Counted from the stretch's first letter, positions 28,415-37,253 are shown. The stretch: DNA of 64,000 nt from Xanthomonas floridensis (GCF_001642575.1 NZ_LXNG01000012.1:124001-188000); one strand, 5' to 3'. The notes: generated by a model from the letters alone, not told the origin. A program made the numbers and translations.

Positions 28415-30769
28415 ATGACTTTTCAGCCCAGTCCGTCGGGACACCCGGGCCGTGACCAACGCTTGCTCGAACAGGCGCACGACGCATTCGTGCCGCCGCT
28501 CGTACAGGTGTTTGCAGCTGCAGTCGCACATTTCGATGATGTCCTGTTCGATCGCGCCGAATCCGCGGGCGCGTCACAGTTGCTGTTTCTCGATGGCATG
28601 CGCGAGTTGCGCCGCAAGCGCGAGGACGTGGCCACGCAGTTCCGCCAGCAGTTGGAAGACGGCTGGCAGGCGCTGCTGCTCGGTACCCCGTTGTCGGCCG
28701 AAGTGGTGCTGGCCGGCGACATGGGCACCGGCCCGCTGAGCCTGGTGCCCGAACACGTGCTCGAGTCGCGGCTGGCGGTGCGCAACCTGGCTACCGTGCT
28801 GCTGCGCGATTTCAAGCAGGTGCTGGCGCGTGTCGATCGCCGCCTGGGCTGGATTGCGGGCGGCCTGGAGCTGGTGGCCGACACCAACCCGTTCGGACCG
28901 GAACATCTGGGCGTGGCGATCCACGAAGCCTTCGCCACCTGCGACCTGGCGCCGGAAGTGCGTCTGGTGCTGATCAAGTTATGCGAGCGCGATCTGGCCG
29001 AGCCGATCGGCAAGCTGTACGCGCGCCTGGACGAAACGCTGGCCAAGGCCGGGGTGATGCCGGAAATCTCCCAACCCAAGCGCCCGCCGCCGCGCATGCA
29101 GCCGCGGGGCGAGACGCCCGAAGAACGCGCGCAGGCCGAGGCGCAGGGCGGCACCGAGATGGGCGGCGACGAGCAGGGCGACCAGTACGCGCCGGCCTGG
29201 GCCAACCGCTTCCTGGATCGCTGGGCGCATAGCCGTGGCCGCATGCAGGCGGCCGCACAGCGCGGCCACGCCGAGGGTGCCGGCGGTGGTGGCATGGACG
29301 GCGACGCCGATCATCCCGGCGGCAGCCAGGGCATGCTGCTGGATGCCTTGCACGAATTGCTGCAGCAGACCCGCAGCGTGCGCGACAGCGCCGCATCGGC
29401 CGCGTCGGTGGCGGTGGGTCAGCAGCGCCCGCTGAGCCAGCGCGAAATGATGTCGGTGCTGTCGCTGCTGCAGGCCACGCCCAGCGCAACGTTGCAGGCG
29501 GCCATCGGCGACGACAACGAATCGCTCGCGCAGCGCCTGAAGAACGAGGTGCTCAACAGCGCCACGCGGCTGGGCGTGGACCCGGCCACCGCCAAGCTCG
29601 ATCCGATGGACGAAGACGCCATCGACCTGGTCGGCATGCTGTTCGACGTGATGCTGGACGAACGCGATCTGGAAAGCCGCTCGCGCGAGATGATCGGCCG
29701 GCTGGTGGTGCCGTTCGTCAAGGTGGCGCTGCTGGACCGCAAGATGTTCGTGCAGAAGACGCATCCGGCGCGACGCCTGCTCAATTCGCTGGCCGAGGCC
29801 TGCGAAGGCAATAACGGCGACAGCGCCGCCGAGCGCGTGCTGATGGGCAAGGTCGAGGAAATCGTCGACCGCCTGGTGGCCGAATTCAACGAAAACCTGG
29901 CGATCTTCCTGACCCTGGAAGAAGAATTCCGCGACTTCCTGTCGCAGCACCGTCGCCGGGTGGAAATTGCCGAGCGCCGCGCCACCGAAACCCAGCGCGG
30001 CCAGGAAAAACTCGAACTGGCGCGCAGCCGCGCGCTGTCGGAACTGGAGCAGCGCGTGCCCGAAGGCGCGGCCCTGCCCAAGGCAGTGGAAGATTTCCTG
30101 CGCCAGCCGTGGCTGCATCATCTGACCATGGCGATCCTGCGCGATGGCGATGAAGGCCCCGGCATGGTGGAAGCGCTGGCGCTGGCCGACGGCGTTCTGG
30201 AAGAACTGGCCGAGGCGCGCCGCCACATCATCGGCAAGCCCTGGCTGCAGGTCTGGCAGCCGGCATTGCACCGCGTCTTCGCCAGCGTAGGGCTGCATGG
30301 CGATGCGGTGGTGGTGGCGATCACCGCGCTGCACGACACGCTGCAGGCCATTGCCGAGGCGCGTCCGGAACTGGAGAAGGCGTTGCCGGAACTGCCGCAG
30401 GTCAACCTGCCGCCACCGGCTGCCGAGAGCGTCAGCGTGGTGCTGGGTGCCGAAGCGGTGGCGCAGAGTATCGACAGTGCCGATGCCGAGCGTTTCCGCG
30501 CCATGGACATCGGCACCTGGCTGGATTTTGTCGACAAGGACGGCAAGGTGCAGGCGGGCAAGTTGTCATGGGTGAGCCCGATCTCGCAGCGGTTGTTGTT
30601 CGTCAACCGGCGCGGTGTGCGTTTCTGCGTCGCCTCGCCGGAAGAACTGGCGGTGATGGTGCGGTTGGGCCGCTTGCGCGAGCACATCAACGATGGCGCC
30701 TTCGACAGCGCGATGCAGGGCGTGATCGACCGGTTGGACCCGCTGCACAACAACAGCACGGTGCACTGA
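28415..30769 (+). CDS. DUF1631 family protein, second paralogue
   Basis: A 784-residue DUF1631 protein, predicted cytoplasmic. It aligns with the upstream gene over almost its full length. Differences are a charged, Gly-rich linker around residues 225-310 (EERAQAEAQGGTEMGGDEQG and following), absent in the first copy, and a longer C-terminal part. The C-terminal module (IGTWLDFVDKDGKVQAGKLS, SPISQRLLFVNRRG) is compact and beta-rich in appearance. GGGGAG precedes the ATG at 28415; a TTG two codons upstream is less likely. Function unknown. Confidence 0.87.
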   Translation: MTFQPSPSGHPGRDQRLLEQAHDAFVPPLVQVFAAAVAHFDDVLFDRAESAGASQLLFLDGMRELRRKREDVATQFRQQLEDGWQALLLGTPLSAEVVLAGDMGTGPLSLVPEHVLESRLAVRNLATVLLRDFKQVLARVDRRLGWIAGGLELVADTNPFGPEHLGVAIHEAFATCDLAPEVRLVLIKLCERDLAEPIGKLYARLDETLAKAGVMPEISQPKRPPPRMQPRGETPEERAQAEAQGGTEMGGDEQGDQYAPAWANRFLDRWAHSRGRMQAAAQRGHAEGAGGGGMDGDADHPGGSQGMLLDALHELLQQTRSVRDSAASAASVAVGQQRPLSQREMMSVLSLLQATPSATLQAAIGDDNESLAQRLKNEVLNSATRLGVDPATAKLDPMDEDAIDLVGMLFDVMLDERDLESRSREMIGRLVVPFVKVALLDRKMFVQKTHPARRLLNSLAEACEGNNGDSAAERVLMGKVEEIVDRLVAEFNENLAIFLTLEEEFRDFLSQHRRRVEIAERRATETQRGQEKLELARSRALSELEQRVPEGAALPKAVEDFLRQPWLHHLTMAILRDGDEGPGMVEALALADGVLEELAEARRHIIGKPWLQVWQPALHRVFASVGLHGDAVVVAITALHDTLQAIAEARPELEKALPELPQVNLPPPAAESVSVVLGAEAVAQSIDSADAERFRAMDIGTWLDFVDKDGKVQAGKLSWVSPISQRLLFVNRRGVRFCVASPEELAVMVRLGRLREHINDGAFDSAMQGVIDRLDPLHNNSTVH

Positions 30770-30946
30770 GCACTGCAGTCGTCGCGCGCCCGGGCTGGCG
30801 CCATGCTTGATCGCGAACGTGCACTGCCTGCCTCGTTTTCAACGGTTTCCACGGCTGCGCAGGGCGCGTCGCATCGGCGCGCGCACTCCCGCCTGCGGCA
30901 ATCGCATCGCCGCGTTACCCGCCGGCACTGCCACGAGTTCAGGCGC

Positions 30947-31810
30947 TTACGCCGCGGCCGGTCCGATGAATTCCAGGGCGCGCGCGATCACCGACGCATG
31001 ATCGAGCATGCGGTTATGCCCCAGCCCCTCGGTGGTGAACAGCTGCGCGCCGGGCCACAGCGCGGCGAAGCGGGCGCCTTCTTCCCACGGCGTTTCGCGA
31101 TCGCGGCGATCGTGGATGACCAGCGCCGGGCGATCGAACCGCGGCAGATGTGGGCTGGCATCGAAGTCGGCAAAGCAGGTGCCGGTCAGCTGGATCAACC
31201 AGTTTTCGAACGGCACGAACGTCGCTGGCGCAATGCCGGCGGCCTGGAACTGGCGCCTCGCGCTACCGGCCGGCTCCACCAGCGGGGCGATCAGCACATA
31301 GCGCTGCGGCCGCCATGCCGGAGCATCGGCAAACACCGCCGCCGCGGTGCCCAAAGAGTGGCCGATCAGGACCGCGGGACGCCCGAAGCGGCTGCCGACC
31401 TGGGCAAGAATTTTCACGAAGTGCGGCAGATTGCTGATCTTGCCGCTGCTCAGGCCGTGCGCGGCCTGATCGAAGGCCAGCACCGCATAGCCGAGCGCGC
31501 GCAGCTGCGGTACCCAGGCCGCAAAGCGCAGCCCATAGCTGGCCCAGCCATGCGACAGCAGGACGTACGGCTGCCGGGTGGGATCGCCCCATTGGTAGAC
31601 GGCGATATCGAAACCGTCGATGTGCAGGGTCTGGTGCTGAACATCGTCCAGGGTAGCGGCGATGTCGGCGGCCTGGCGACGGCCGGAAGGCGCCGGAGTG
31701 ACGAAGCGGCGCGCCAGATAGCGGCCGGTCGGGCCGGGCGCCACCCGGCTGGCGCTGGCCAACAGGCCGCGCAGCAAGCGCGCGCGCAGCCTGGCGATGG
31801 ACGAGCTCAT
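30947..31810 (-). CDS. Alpha/beta hydrolase
   Basis: A 287-residue alpha/beta-hydrolase: the oxyanion region LLSHGWASYG, nucleophile elbow IGHSLGTAA (Ser about 137), Asp in LVIHDRRDRETPW, and His in EGLGHNRML. These give a complete Ser-Asp-His triad. It acts on an unknown ester or amide in the cytoplasm. The start at 31810 lies 6 bp after AAGGA; an ATG two codons upstream is too close to it. It is divergent from the TetR gene across two palindromes and so is the likely repressor target. Confidence 0.88.
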   Translation of the reverse strand: MSSSIARLRARLLRGLLASASRVAPGPTGRYLARRFVTPAPSGRRQAADIAATLDDVQHQTLHIDGFDIAVYQWGDPTRQPYVLLSHGWASYGLRFAAWVPQLRALGYAVLAFDQAAHGLSSGKISNLPHFVKILAQVGSRFGRPAVLIGHSLGTAAAVFADAPAWRPQRYVLIAPLVEPAGSARRQFQAAGIAPATFVPFENWLIQLTGTCFADFDASPHLPRFDRPALVIHDRRDRETPWEEGARFAALWPGAQLFTTEGLGHNRMLDHASVIARALEFIGPAAA

Positions 31811-31836
31811 GGGCATTCCTTGTGGAGGCGATCGCG

Positions 31837-31855
31837 ATCTTGTCGATGACAAGAT
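31837..31855. promoter_or_regulatory. Palindromic operator O1 of the TetR/hydrolase divergon
   Basis: ATCTTGTC-GAT-GACAAGAT is a perfect 8-bp inverted repeat, 27 bp upstream of the hydrolase start. Its core resembles the second palindrome at 31877-31897, with centres about 41 bp (about four helical turns) apart. Confidence 0.75.
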
Positions 31856-31876
31856 GTGCGTTCAGTTTGGCGTCTG

Positions 31877-31897
31877 AATCTTGTCATCGTCAAGATT
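31877..31897. promoter_or_regulatory. Palindromic operator O2 of the TetR/hydrolase divergon
   Basis: AATCTTG-N7-CAAGATT is a perfect 7-bp inverted repeat around TCATCGT. It shares ATCTTGTC with O1 and lies 36 bp upstream of the TetR start codon, consistent with autoregulation. Confidence 0.75.
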
Positions 31898-31932
31898 ATC
31901 TGCTGCACTGCGGTCCCGATAAGCGAACCGCC

Positions 31933-32532
31933 ATGCCGCGATCAGCGACCCCTGCTGCCTATCACCACGGCGACCTGCCGGCCGCGCTGCGACGTGCCGG
32001 CTGGGCCTTGCTGGGCGAATCCGGGCTGCGGGGACTCACCTTGCGCGAATGCGCGCGGCGAGCCGGCGTGTCGCATGCCGCGCCGGCGCACCACTTCGGC
32101 TCGCTGGATGGGTTGCTGGCGGAGCTGGCCGCCGACGGCTACGAGCGCATGCTCGAGCGCATCCGCGCCACCCAGCAGGAACTGGACGATCCGCTGCTGG
32201 GTTGCGGGCTGGGCTATATCCGTTTTGCCGTGGAGTTTCCGCAGCAGTTCCGCTTGATGCTGGGGCTGGACGTGCGTGCCAGCGGCCTGCCACGGCTGGT
32301 GCAGGTCAGCGAGGCGGCGATGGCGTATCTGCGCGATACGGTGCGCGCCCAGTGGATCGCCCGGCATGGCAGCGAACCGGATGCCGCGCTACTGGAGCAA
32401 CGCACCCTGCTGAGCTGGAGCGCGGTGCACGGCTACGCCTCGCTGGTGATCGACGGCCGGCACGAACGCTTGCGTGCCTTTGCGCCGGAGATCGTGATGG
32501 CTCCCTTGTTGAAGGGCTTGCTGGAGCCCTAG
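31933..32532 (+). CDS. TetR/AcrR family transcriptional regulator
   Basis: A 199-residue TetR-type protein. The N-terminal helix-turn-helix (ALRRAGWALLGESGLRGLTLRE with recognition helix RAGVSHAAPAHHFGSLDG) is followed by a helical ligand-binding domain with the WHG-like C-terminal pattern (LLSWSAVHGYASLVIDGR). It is divergent from the alpha/beta hydrolase and separated by two related palindromes, so it is likely to repress the hydrolase and itself until a ligand binds. The ATG at 31933 lies directly upstream of the first helix. Confidence 0.88.
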   Translation: MPRSATPAAYHHGDLPAALRRAGWALLGESGLRGLTLRECARRAGVSHAAPAHHFGSLDGLLAELAADGYERMLERIRATQQELDDPLLGCGLGYIRFAVEFPQQFRLMLGLDVRASGLPRLVQVSEAAMAYLRDTVRAQWIARHGSEPDAALLEQRTLLSWSAVHGYASLVIDGRHERLRAFAPEIVMAPLLKGLLEP

Positions 32533-32576
32533 CGCAGCGATCGGCGTCGCGGCTGCCGATGCCGGCAAATGCAGGC

Positions 32577-32643
32577 GGCTATGCCTCAGGTCGGCGAGGC
32601 GCCTATGCCTCAGGCCGCGAGGCGCCTATGCCTCAGGCCGGCG
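32577..32643. repeat. Three imperfect tandem copies of a 23-bp unit
   Basis: Units around CTATGCCTCAGG with flanking GGCGAGGCGC recur about every 23 bases between the TetR stop and pntAA. It is non-coding, short and could be a minisatellite. The third copy ends 87 bp before the pntAA start. Confidence 0.8.
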
Positions 32644-32729
32644 GGTTGCTGCCCGCCTCCTGCATCGCCAGCGCAGGCGGTGCGCTCTGCTAGCATCGCG
32701 GCCACTGGAGCGCGAGACCGGAGCAACGC

Positions 32730-33821
32730 ATGGCTGTGCAGGTGCTGGTGCTGAAAGAACGGGCGGCGGGCGAACGCCGGGTGGCGGCGACGCCGGAAAC
32801 GGTCAAGAAGCTGGTCGCGCTTGGTGCCCGCGTGTGGATCGAGCCGGACGCCGGCCGCGCCAGCAGCATGGACGATGCGGCGTATGTGGCCGCCGGTGCG
32901 CAGCCTGCCGACGCGCAGACGCTGGCTCAGACCGACGTGGTGCTCTGCGTGCAGGCACCGCCCACCGAGTTGCTGCTGCAATGCAAATCGCAGGCGGTGG
33001 TGATCGGCATGCTGGCGCCCGATGCCGACCCGGCGCGCGCGCAGGCGTTTTCCGCGCGCGCGCTGGTGGCGTTTCCGTTGGAGCGGTTGCCGCGCACCAC
33101 CCGCGCGCAATCGATGGACGTGCTGAGTTCGCAGGCGGGCATGGCCGGCTACAAGGCGGTGCTGATCGCCGCACAACTGGCGCCGCGCTTCTTTCCGATG
33201 CTGACCACCGCAGCAGGCACCATGCGCCCGTGCAAGGTGCTGGTGATCGGTGCCGGCGTGGCGGGCCTGCAGGCAATCGCCACCGCCAAGCGACTGGGCG
33301 CGCAGGTGGAAGGCTTCGATGTGCGGCCGGAAACGCGCGAACAGATCGCTTCATTGGGCGCACGCTTTCTGGACCTGGGCATCAGCGCCGCCGGCGAGGG
33401 CGGCTATGCGCGCCAGCTCACCGATGACGAACGCGCCGAACAGCAGCGCCGTCTGGCCGAGCACCTCAAGGGCGTGGACGTGGTGGTGTGCACGGCAGCG
33501 GTGCCCGGGCGGCCCGCGCCGAAGATCGTGACCACCGAGATGGTGCGTGGCATGCGCCCTGGCAGCGTGATCGTGGATCTGGCTGCGGAAACCGGCGGCA
33601 ACTGCGCGGCTACACGCCCGGGCGAGACCTACGACCTGGACGGCATCGCGATCGCCGGCCCGCTCAATCTGGCCAGCCAGGGGGCCGTGCACGCCAGCGA
33701 GATGTTCGCGCGCAACGTGTATGCGTTCGCGGCATTGTTGATCAAGGACGGCGCCCTGTCGTTCGACTGGGACGATGAACTGCTGGCCAAGACGCGTTGG
33801 TCGGCATCGCGTGCCGAGTGA
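32730..33821 (+). CDS. pntAA: NAD(P) transhydrogenase subunit alpha, part 1
   Basis: A 363-residue soluble NAD(H)-binding subunit (domain I) of the proton-translocating transhydrogenase. It has the alanine-dehydrogenase/PNT fold: N-terminal KERAAGERRVAATPETVKKL, substrate-site MDVLSSQAGMAGYKAV, the NAD motif VLVIGAGVAGLQAI (about 171) and a C-terminal GDNLVSQ-like stretch replaced by LNLASQGAVHASEMFARN. The subunit is of the split (three-gene) type, as the membrane helices are encoded by pntAB. CCGGAG precedes the ATG. pntAB and pntB lie 1.67 kb downstream, separated by an opposite-strand operon. Confidence 0.94.
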   Translation: MAVQVLVLKERAAGERRVAATPETVKKLVALGARVWIEPDAGRASSMDDAAYVAAGAQPADAQTLAQTDVVLCVQAPPTELLLQCKSQAVVIGMLAPDADPARAQAFSARALVAFPLERLPRTTRAQSMDVLSSQAGMAGYKAVLIAAQLAPRFFPMLTTAAGTMRPCKVLVIGAGVAGLQAIATAKRLGAQVEGFDVRPETREQIASLGARFLDLGISAAGEGGYARQLTDDERAEQQRRLAEHLKGVDVVVCTAAVPGRPAPKIVTTEMVRGMRPGSVIVDLAAETGGNCAATRPGETYDLDGIAIAGPLNLASQGAVHASEMFARNVYAFAALLIKDGALSFDWDDELLAKTRWSASRAE

Positions 33822-33987
33822 TGCCCAGGCACGCACGAGGTATCAAGCGCGCTAGCGTGTGCTCCAGATGGCGCGAGCGCACTTGACGCGAGCGCAGTCG
33901 TGCCCACCGGCCTAGGCCACTGCGAACGCAGCGGTCCAATCTGCGGAAGAAAGCCGCCTCAGCCAGGCACACGCCGCGGCTGCAGGT

Positions 33988-34479
33988 TCAATCGTCCGTC
34001 GGCGGATGCTCGCGCAACCAGGCGCTGCGCTCGGCCGGGGTCATTTTTTGCCAGCGTTGCTGCAGTTCGTTGCGCTGCTGCGGGTTGAGCGTGCGCATGC
34101 GGTCGAACAAGGCCTTGGCTTCGCGGCGTTGCTCCGGGCTCATGTTGCGGAAGCGGTCCATGCCGGCCTTGGCCTGCTTGCGCTGCTCCGGCGTCATGTC
34201 CAGCCAGCGGCGGGCATGGCGGTACATCCGCGGGCGCTCTTCGGGCACATCGTTCCAGCGCTCGCGCAAGGCATCGATCATGACCTGACGCTGTTGCGGA
34301 GTGAGCCGGTCCCAGTCGGGCATCGGCGTTTCGTTACGCAGTCCCGGGCCGTGCGGGCCGGGGCCATCCATCGGTGGCGGCGGACCCGGTGGGTGGTCCT
34401 GCGCCAGCAACGGGGCGCATGGCCCGGCGCAGAGCAACAGGGTCAACAGCAGGCGGGTGGTGCGGGTCATCGTGCTCAT
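33988..34479 (-). CDS. DUF3106 family exported protein
   Basis: A 163-residue protein with a signal peptide (RTTRLLLTLLLCAGPCAPLLAQ) and a Pro-rich segment, then three DUF3106-type units of the form LTPQQRQ/MTPEQRKQAK/MSPEQRREAK/LNPQQRNELQQRW. It is periplasmic, highly charged and helical. It follows the anti-sigma-like gene with a 4-bp overlap and is the last gene of the sigma operon; a periplasmic partner or sensor role is plausible but not shown. Confidence 0.85.
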   Translation of the reverse strand: MSTMTRTTRLLLTLLLCAGPCAPLLAQDHPPGPPPPMDGPGPHGPGLRNETPMPDWDRLTPQQRQVMIDALRERWNDVPEERPRMYRHARRWLDMTPEQRKQAKAGMDRFRNMSPEQRREAKALFDRMRTLNPQQRNELQQRWQKMTPAERSAWLREHPPTDD

Positions 34480-34823
34480 TCCATGGCCAGGGCGGTGTCG
34501 GACCCGAGCCAGACGTACAGGTCCGGGTTCTGCGTGAGGAGGTCGTCAGTCTCGGTGCTTGCCGTGTTGCCGGCGATCGCCTGGGGAGTCACCGGTTGCG
34601 GTGCGGAGGTGTCGCCGGGGCGCAGTTGCAGGCCGATCCCGACTGCCAGCAGTGCCGAGCAGGCGGTGGCCAGCAGCCAGTGACCGTGGCGCAGGCGTGT
34701 CGCCGGCGCCTGGCGGGCCTGACGCAGGCGCGCCAGCGTCTGCGGCGGCAGGTTGTCGAGGGCGGTGGCGTGCAGCTGCCGGAGCTGCGCATCGAACTGG
34801 GCCGGATCGTGGGAGCGGTTCAC
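34476..34823 (-). CDS. Small single-pass membrane protein, putative anti-sigma factor
   Basis: A 115-residue protein with an N-terminal cytoplasmic helical region (about 1-45), one membrane helix (WLLATACSALLAVGIGLQL, about 48-66) and a short periplasmic tail. It starts with GTG, overlapping the sigma gene stop by 4 bp, and is followed by DUF3106 with another 4-bp overlap. No zinc-binding anti-sigma motif is present. The anti-sigma role is inferred from topology and gene order only. Confidence 0.65.
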   Translation of the reverse strand: MNRSHDPAQFDAQLRQLHATALDNLPPQTLARLRQARQAPATRLRHGHWLLATACSALLAVGIGLQLRPGDTSAPQPVTPQAIAGNTASTETDDLLTQNPDLYVWLGSDTALAME

Positions 34824-35380
34824 AGGAAATCCTCAAACTGTTTTTGCAACGCGTCGCGTGCGCGCGACAGGTGCGTCTTGACCGAGCCTTCGGAGCAGCC
34901 CATCGCCTTGGCGGTGGTGGCTACGTCCAGATCTTCCAGCACGCGCAGGGTGAAGGCTTCGCGCTGGCGTGCCGGCAGGCCGCGCAGCGCGTGGACCAGC
35001 CGCTGGTAAGCCTGCTGATGTTGCTGTTCGCCGACCGGGCCAACGCCGGGGTCGGCCCAGTCGATCGGGCCTTCGTCATCGTTGCGCTCGGCCGGTGCCC
35101 AGAATTTCAGGCGGAAGCTCCGGCGGCGCTGCAGGTCGATGATGCGGCTGCGCAGGATGCTCCAGAACAGCGGCGTCCACTCCTCGGCGGGGCGCTCGCG
35201 GTAGCCGAGCAGCTTCACCATGGCGTCCTGCACGGCATCCAGTGCGTCTTCGCGGTGCCGCAGACCGGCCTCGGCAAAGCGGAACGCACGCGGCCCGATG
35301 CCGGCCAGGAAGGCATCCAGCGACACGGGGGCGGCGGCCGGGGCAGCGGGCTGCGGATCGAAAGGGGTTCCCACCAGCAC
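34820..35380 (-). CDS. ECF-type RNA polymerase sigma factor
   Basis: A 186-residue sigma-70 family protein with region 2 (RHREDALDAVQDAMVKLLGY, then WTPLFWSILRSRIIDLQRRR) and region 4 helix-turn-helix (GLPARQREAFTLRVLEDLDVATTAKAMGCSEGSVKTHLSRAR). It lacks regions 1 and 3, as in ECF factors. The GTG at 35380 follows GGAAG at 7 bp; a TTG start 11 codons upstream is also possible. It heads a three-gene operon on the minus strand, inserted between pntAA and pntAB. Confidence 0.88.
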   Translation of the reverse strand: MLVGTPFDPQPAAPAAAPVSLDAFLAGIGPRAFRFAEAGLRHREDALDAVQDAMVKLLGYRERPAEEWTPLFWSILRSRIIDLQRRRSFRLKFWAPAERNDDEGPIDWADPGVGPVGEQQHQQAYQRLVHALRGLPARQREAFTLRVLEDLDVATTAKAMGCSEGSVKTHLSRARDALQKQFEDFL

Positions 35381-35493
35381 AGCGTAGCTTCCGCGAGGAC
35401 GATACGACGTCAACGTGTGAGTGCCGGTTCGGTTGACACGCCCGCCGGATGGGTATGATCGGCGGGCCGCACCGGCCAGTGGAGCGATCGACG

Positions 35494-35799
35494 ATGAGCG
35501 ACGGTTTCGTAGCGCTGTACATCTTCCTGCTGGCGGCTATCGCCGGCCACGTGATCATCTCGCGGGTGCCGGTGATCCTGCATACGCCGCTGATGTCCGG
35601 GTCCAATTTCATCCACGGCATCGTGCTGATCGGGGCGATGGTGGTGCTCGGGCATGCCGACACCACGCTGGAGAAGGCCTTGGGCTTCGTGGCGGTGGCA
35701 CTGGGCGCAGGCAATGCCGCAGGCGGCTACGTGGTGACCGAGCGCATGCTGGACATGTTCAAGTCCAGCCGCAAGCCGCCCGGCGGAGAAGCGCCGTGA
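35494..35799 (+). CDS. pntAB: NAD(P) transhydrogenase subunit alpha, part 2
   Basis: A 101-residue membrane protein with three to four helices (VALYIFLLAAIAGHVIISRV, GIVLIGAMVVLG, and a third from LGFVAVALGAGNAAGGYVV), the membrane part of the split alpha subunit, forming with PntB the proton channel. GGAG precedes the ATG at 35494. The stop overlaps the pntB GTG by 4 bp. Confidence 0.93.
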   Translation: MSDGFVALYIFLLAAIAGHVIISRVPVILHTPLMSGSNFIHGIVLIGAMVVLGHADTTLEKALGFVAVALGAGNAAGGYVVTERMLDMFKSSRKPPGGEAP

Positions 35800-37253
35800 A
35801 CATCTCCACGCCCGAGCTGTTGTCGTGGCTGGTGAAATCCAGCTACCTGGTGGCCGCCACCTTGTTTCTGCTGGGTCTGCAGCGGATGGCTTCGCCACTG
35901 ACCGCGCGCAGCGGCATCCGCTGGGCCGGGCTCGGCATGCTGATCGCCACGGTGGCCACGTTCTTCCTGCCCGAATTGCACAACGTGCCGCTGATCCTGG
36001 CGGCGCTGGCGATCGGCACCGGGGTGGCGTGGTGGTCGGCCAAGAAGGTGGCCATCACCGACATGCCGCAGATGGTGGCCTTGTACAACGGCATGGGCGG
36101 CGGCTCGGCGGCGGCGATCGGGGCGGTGGAACTGCTGCGGTTTTCGTTCTTCGCCAACCGCGACACCGCGCACTGGAGCGCGCAGGCGATCGCCGAACTG
36201 GCGGCGCGGCGGCCGGACACCACCACCGTGGCGCTGGCGGTCATCGGCTCGGCAATCGGTGCGGTGTCGTTGTCCGGCTCGATCATCGCCTGGGCCAAGC
36301 TCGACGGCCGGCTCGACCGGCGGGTGACCTTCCCCGGCCAGCAGGCAGTCAATCTGGTGGTGGCGCTGGCGGTGGTGGCGCTCGGTGCGTGGGCGGCGAG
36401 CAGCCTGCAGCCGACGGCGATCATCGCCTTTTTCGTGGTGGCGCTGGTGCTGGGCGTGCTGATGACGCTGCCGATCGGCGGCGCCGATATGCCGGTGGTG
36501 ATTTCGCTCTACAACGCCTTCACCGGTCTGGCAGTGGCGTTCGAGGGCTACGTGCTGGGCAACGAGGCGCTGATCATCGCCGGCATGATGGTGGGCGCGG
36601 CCGGCATCCTGCTGACCCGGTTGATGGCCAAGGCAATGAACCGGCCGATCGGCGGCGTGCTGTTTTCCAACTTCGGCGGTGGCGGGCAGGCGCAGGAGAT
36701 CAGTGGCGCGCAGAAGCCCATCGAGGCAGGCGACGTGGCCGCGATGATGGCCTTCGCCGAGCGGGTAGTGATCGTGCCCGGCTACGGCATGGCGGTGGCG
36801 CAGGCGCAGCACAAGATCTGGGAACTGGCGCAGCGGCTGATCGCGCGCGGGGTCAAGGTGAAGTTCGCGATCCACCCGGTGGCCGGACGCATGCCCGGGC
36901 ACATGAACGTGCTGCTGGCCGAAGCCGGCGTGCCCTACGACCTGATCGCCGACATGGACGACATCAATCCCGAGTTCGCCAGCACCGATGTCTCGCTGGT
37001 CATCGGCGCCAACGACGTGGTCAACCCGGTGGCCAGGACCGATCCGGCCAGCCCGATCTACGGCATGCCGATCCTGGACGTGGTCAATTCGCGCAACACC
37101 GTGGTGATCAAGCGCGGCAAGGGCACCGGGTTTGCCGGGATCGAAAATGCGCTGTTCTACGCCGACAACACCCGCATGCTCTATGGCGACGGGGCCGAGG
37201 CGGCCGGTGCCCTGGTCAGCGAATTGAAGGCCCTGGATGGCGGCGGGCATTGA
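35796..37253 (+). CDS. pntB: NAD(P) transhydrogenase subunit beta
   Basis: A 485-residue protein: about nine membrane helices in the N-terminal 60 percent, then the soluble NADP(H)-binding domain III (RVVIVPGYGMAVAQAQHKIW, with the VVIxPGYGMAVAQAQ signature, followed by KFAIHPVAGRMPGHMNVLLA and GANDVVNP). It couples inward proton flow to hydride transfer from NADH to NADP+, supplying NADPH for reductive defences such as glutathione and thioredoxin systems. GTG start with GGCGGAGAA upstream, overlapping pntAB. Confidence 0.95.
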   Translation: MNISTPELLSWLVKSSYLVAATLFLLGLQRMASPLTARSGIRWAGLGMLIATVATFFLPELHNVPLILAALAIGTGVAWWSAKKVAITDMPQMVALYNGMGGGSAAAIGAVELLRFSFFANRDTAHWSAQAIAELAARRPDTTTVALAVIGSAIGAVSLSGSIIAWAKLDGRLDRRVTFPGQQAVNLVVALAVVALGAWAASSLQPTAIIAFFVVALVLGVLMTLPIGGADMPVVISLYNAFTGLAVAFEGYVLGNEALIIAGMMVGAAGILLTRLMAKAMNRPIGGVLFSNFGGGGQAQEISGAQKPIEAGDVAAMMAFAERVVIVPGYGMAVAQAQHKIWELAQRLIARGVKVKFAIHPVAGRMPGHMNVLLAEAGVPYDLIADMDDINPEFASTDVSLVIGANDVVNPVARTDPASPIYGMPILDVVNSRNTVVIKRGKGTGFAGIENALFYADNTRMLYGDGAEAAGALVSELKALDGGGH

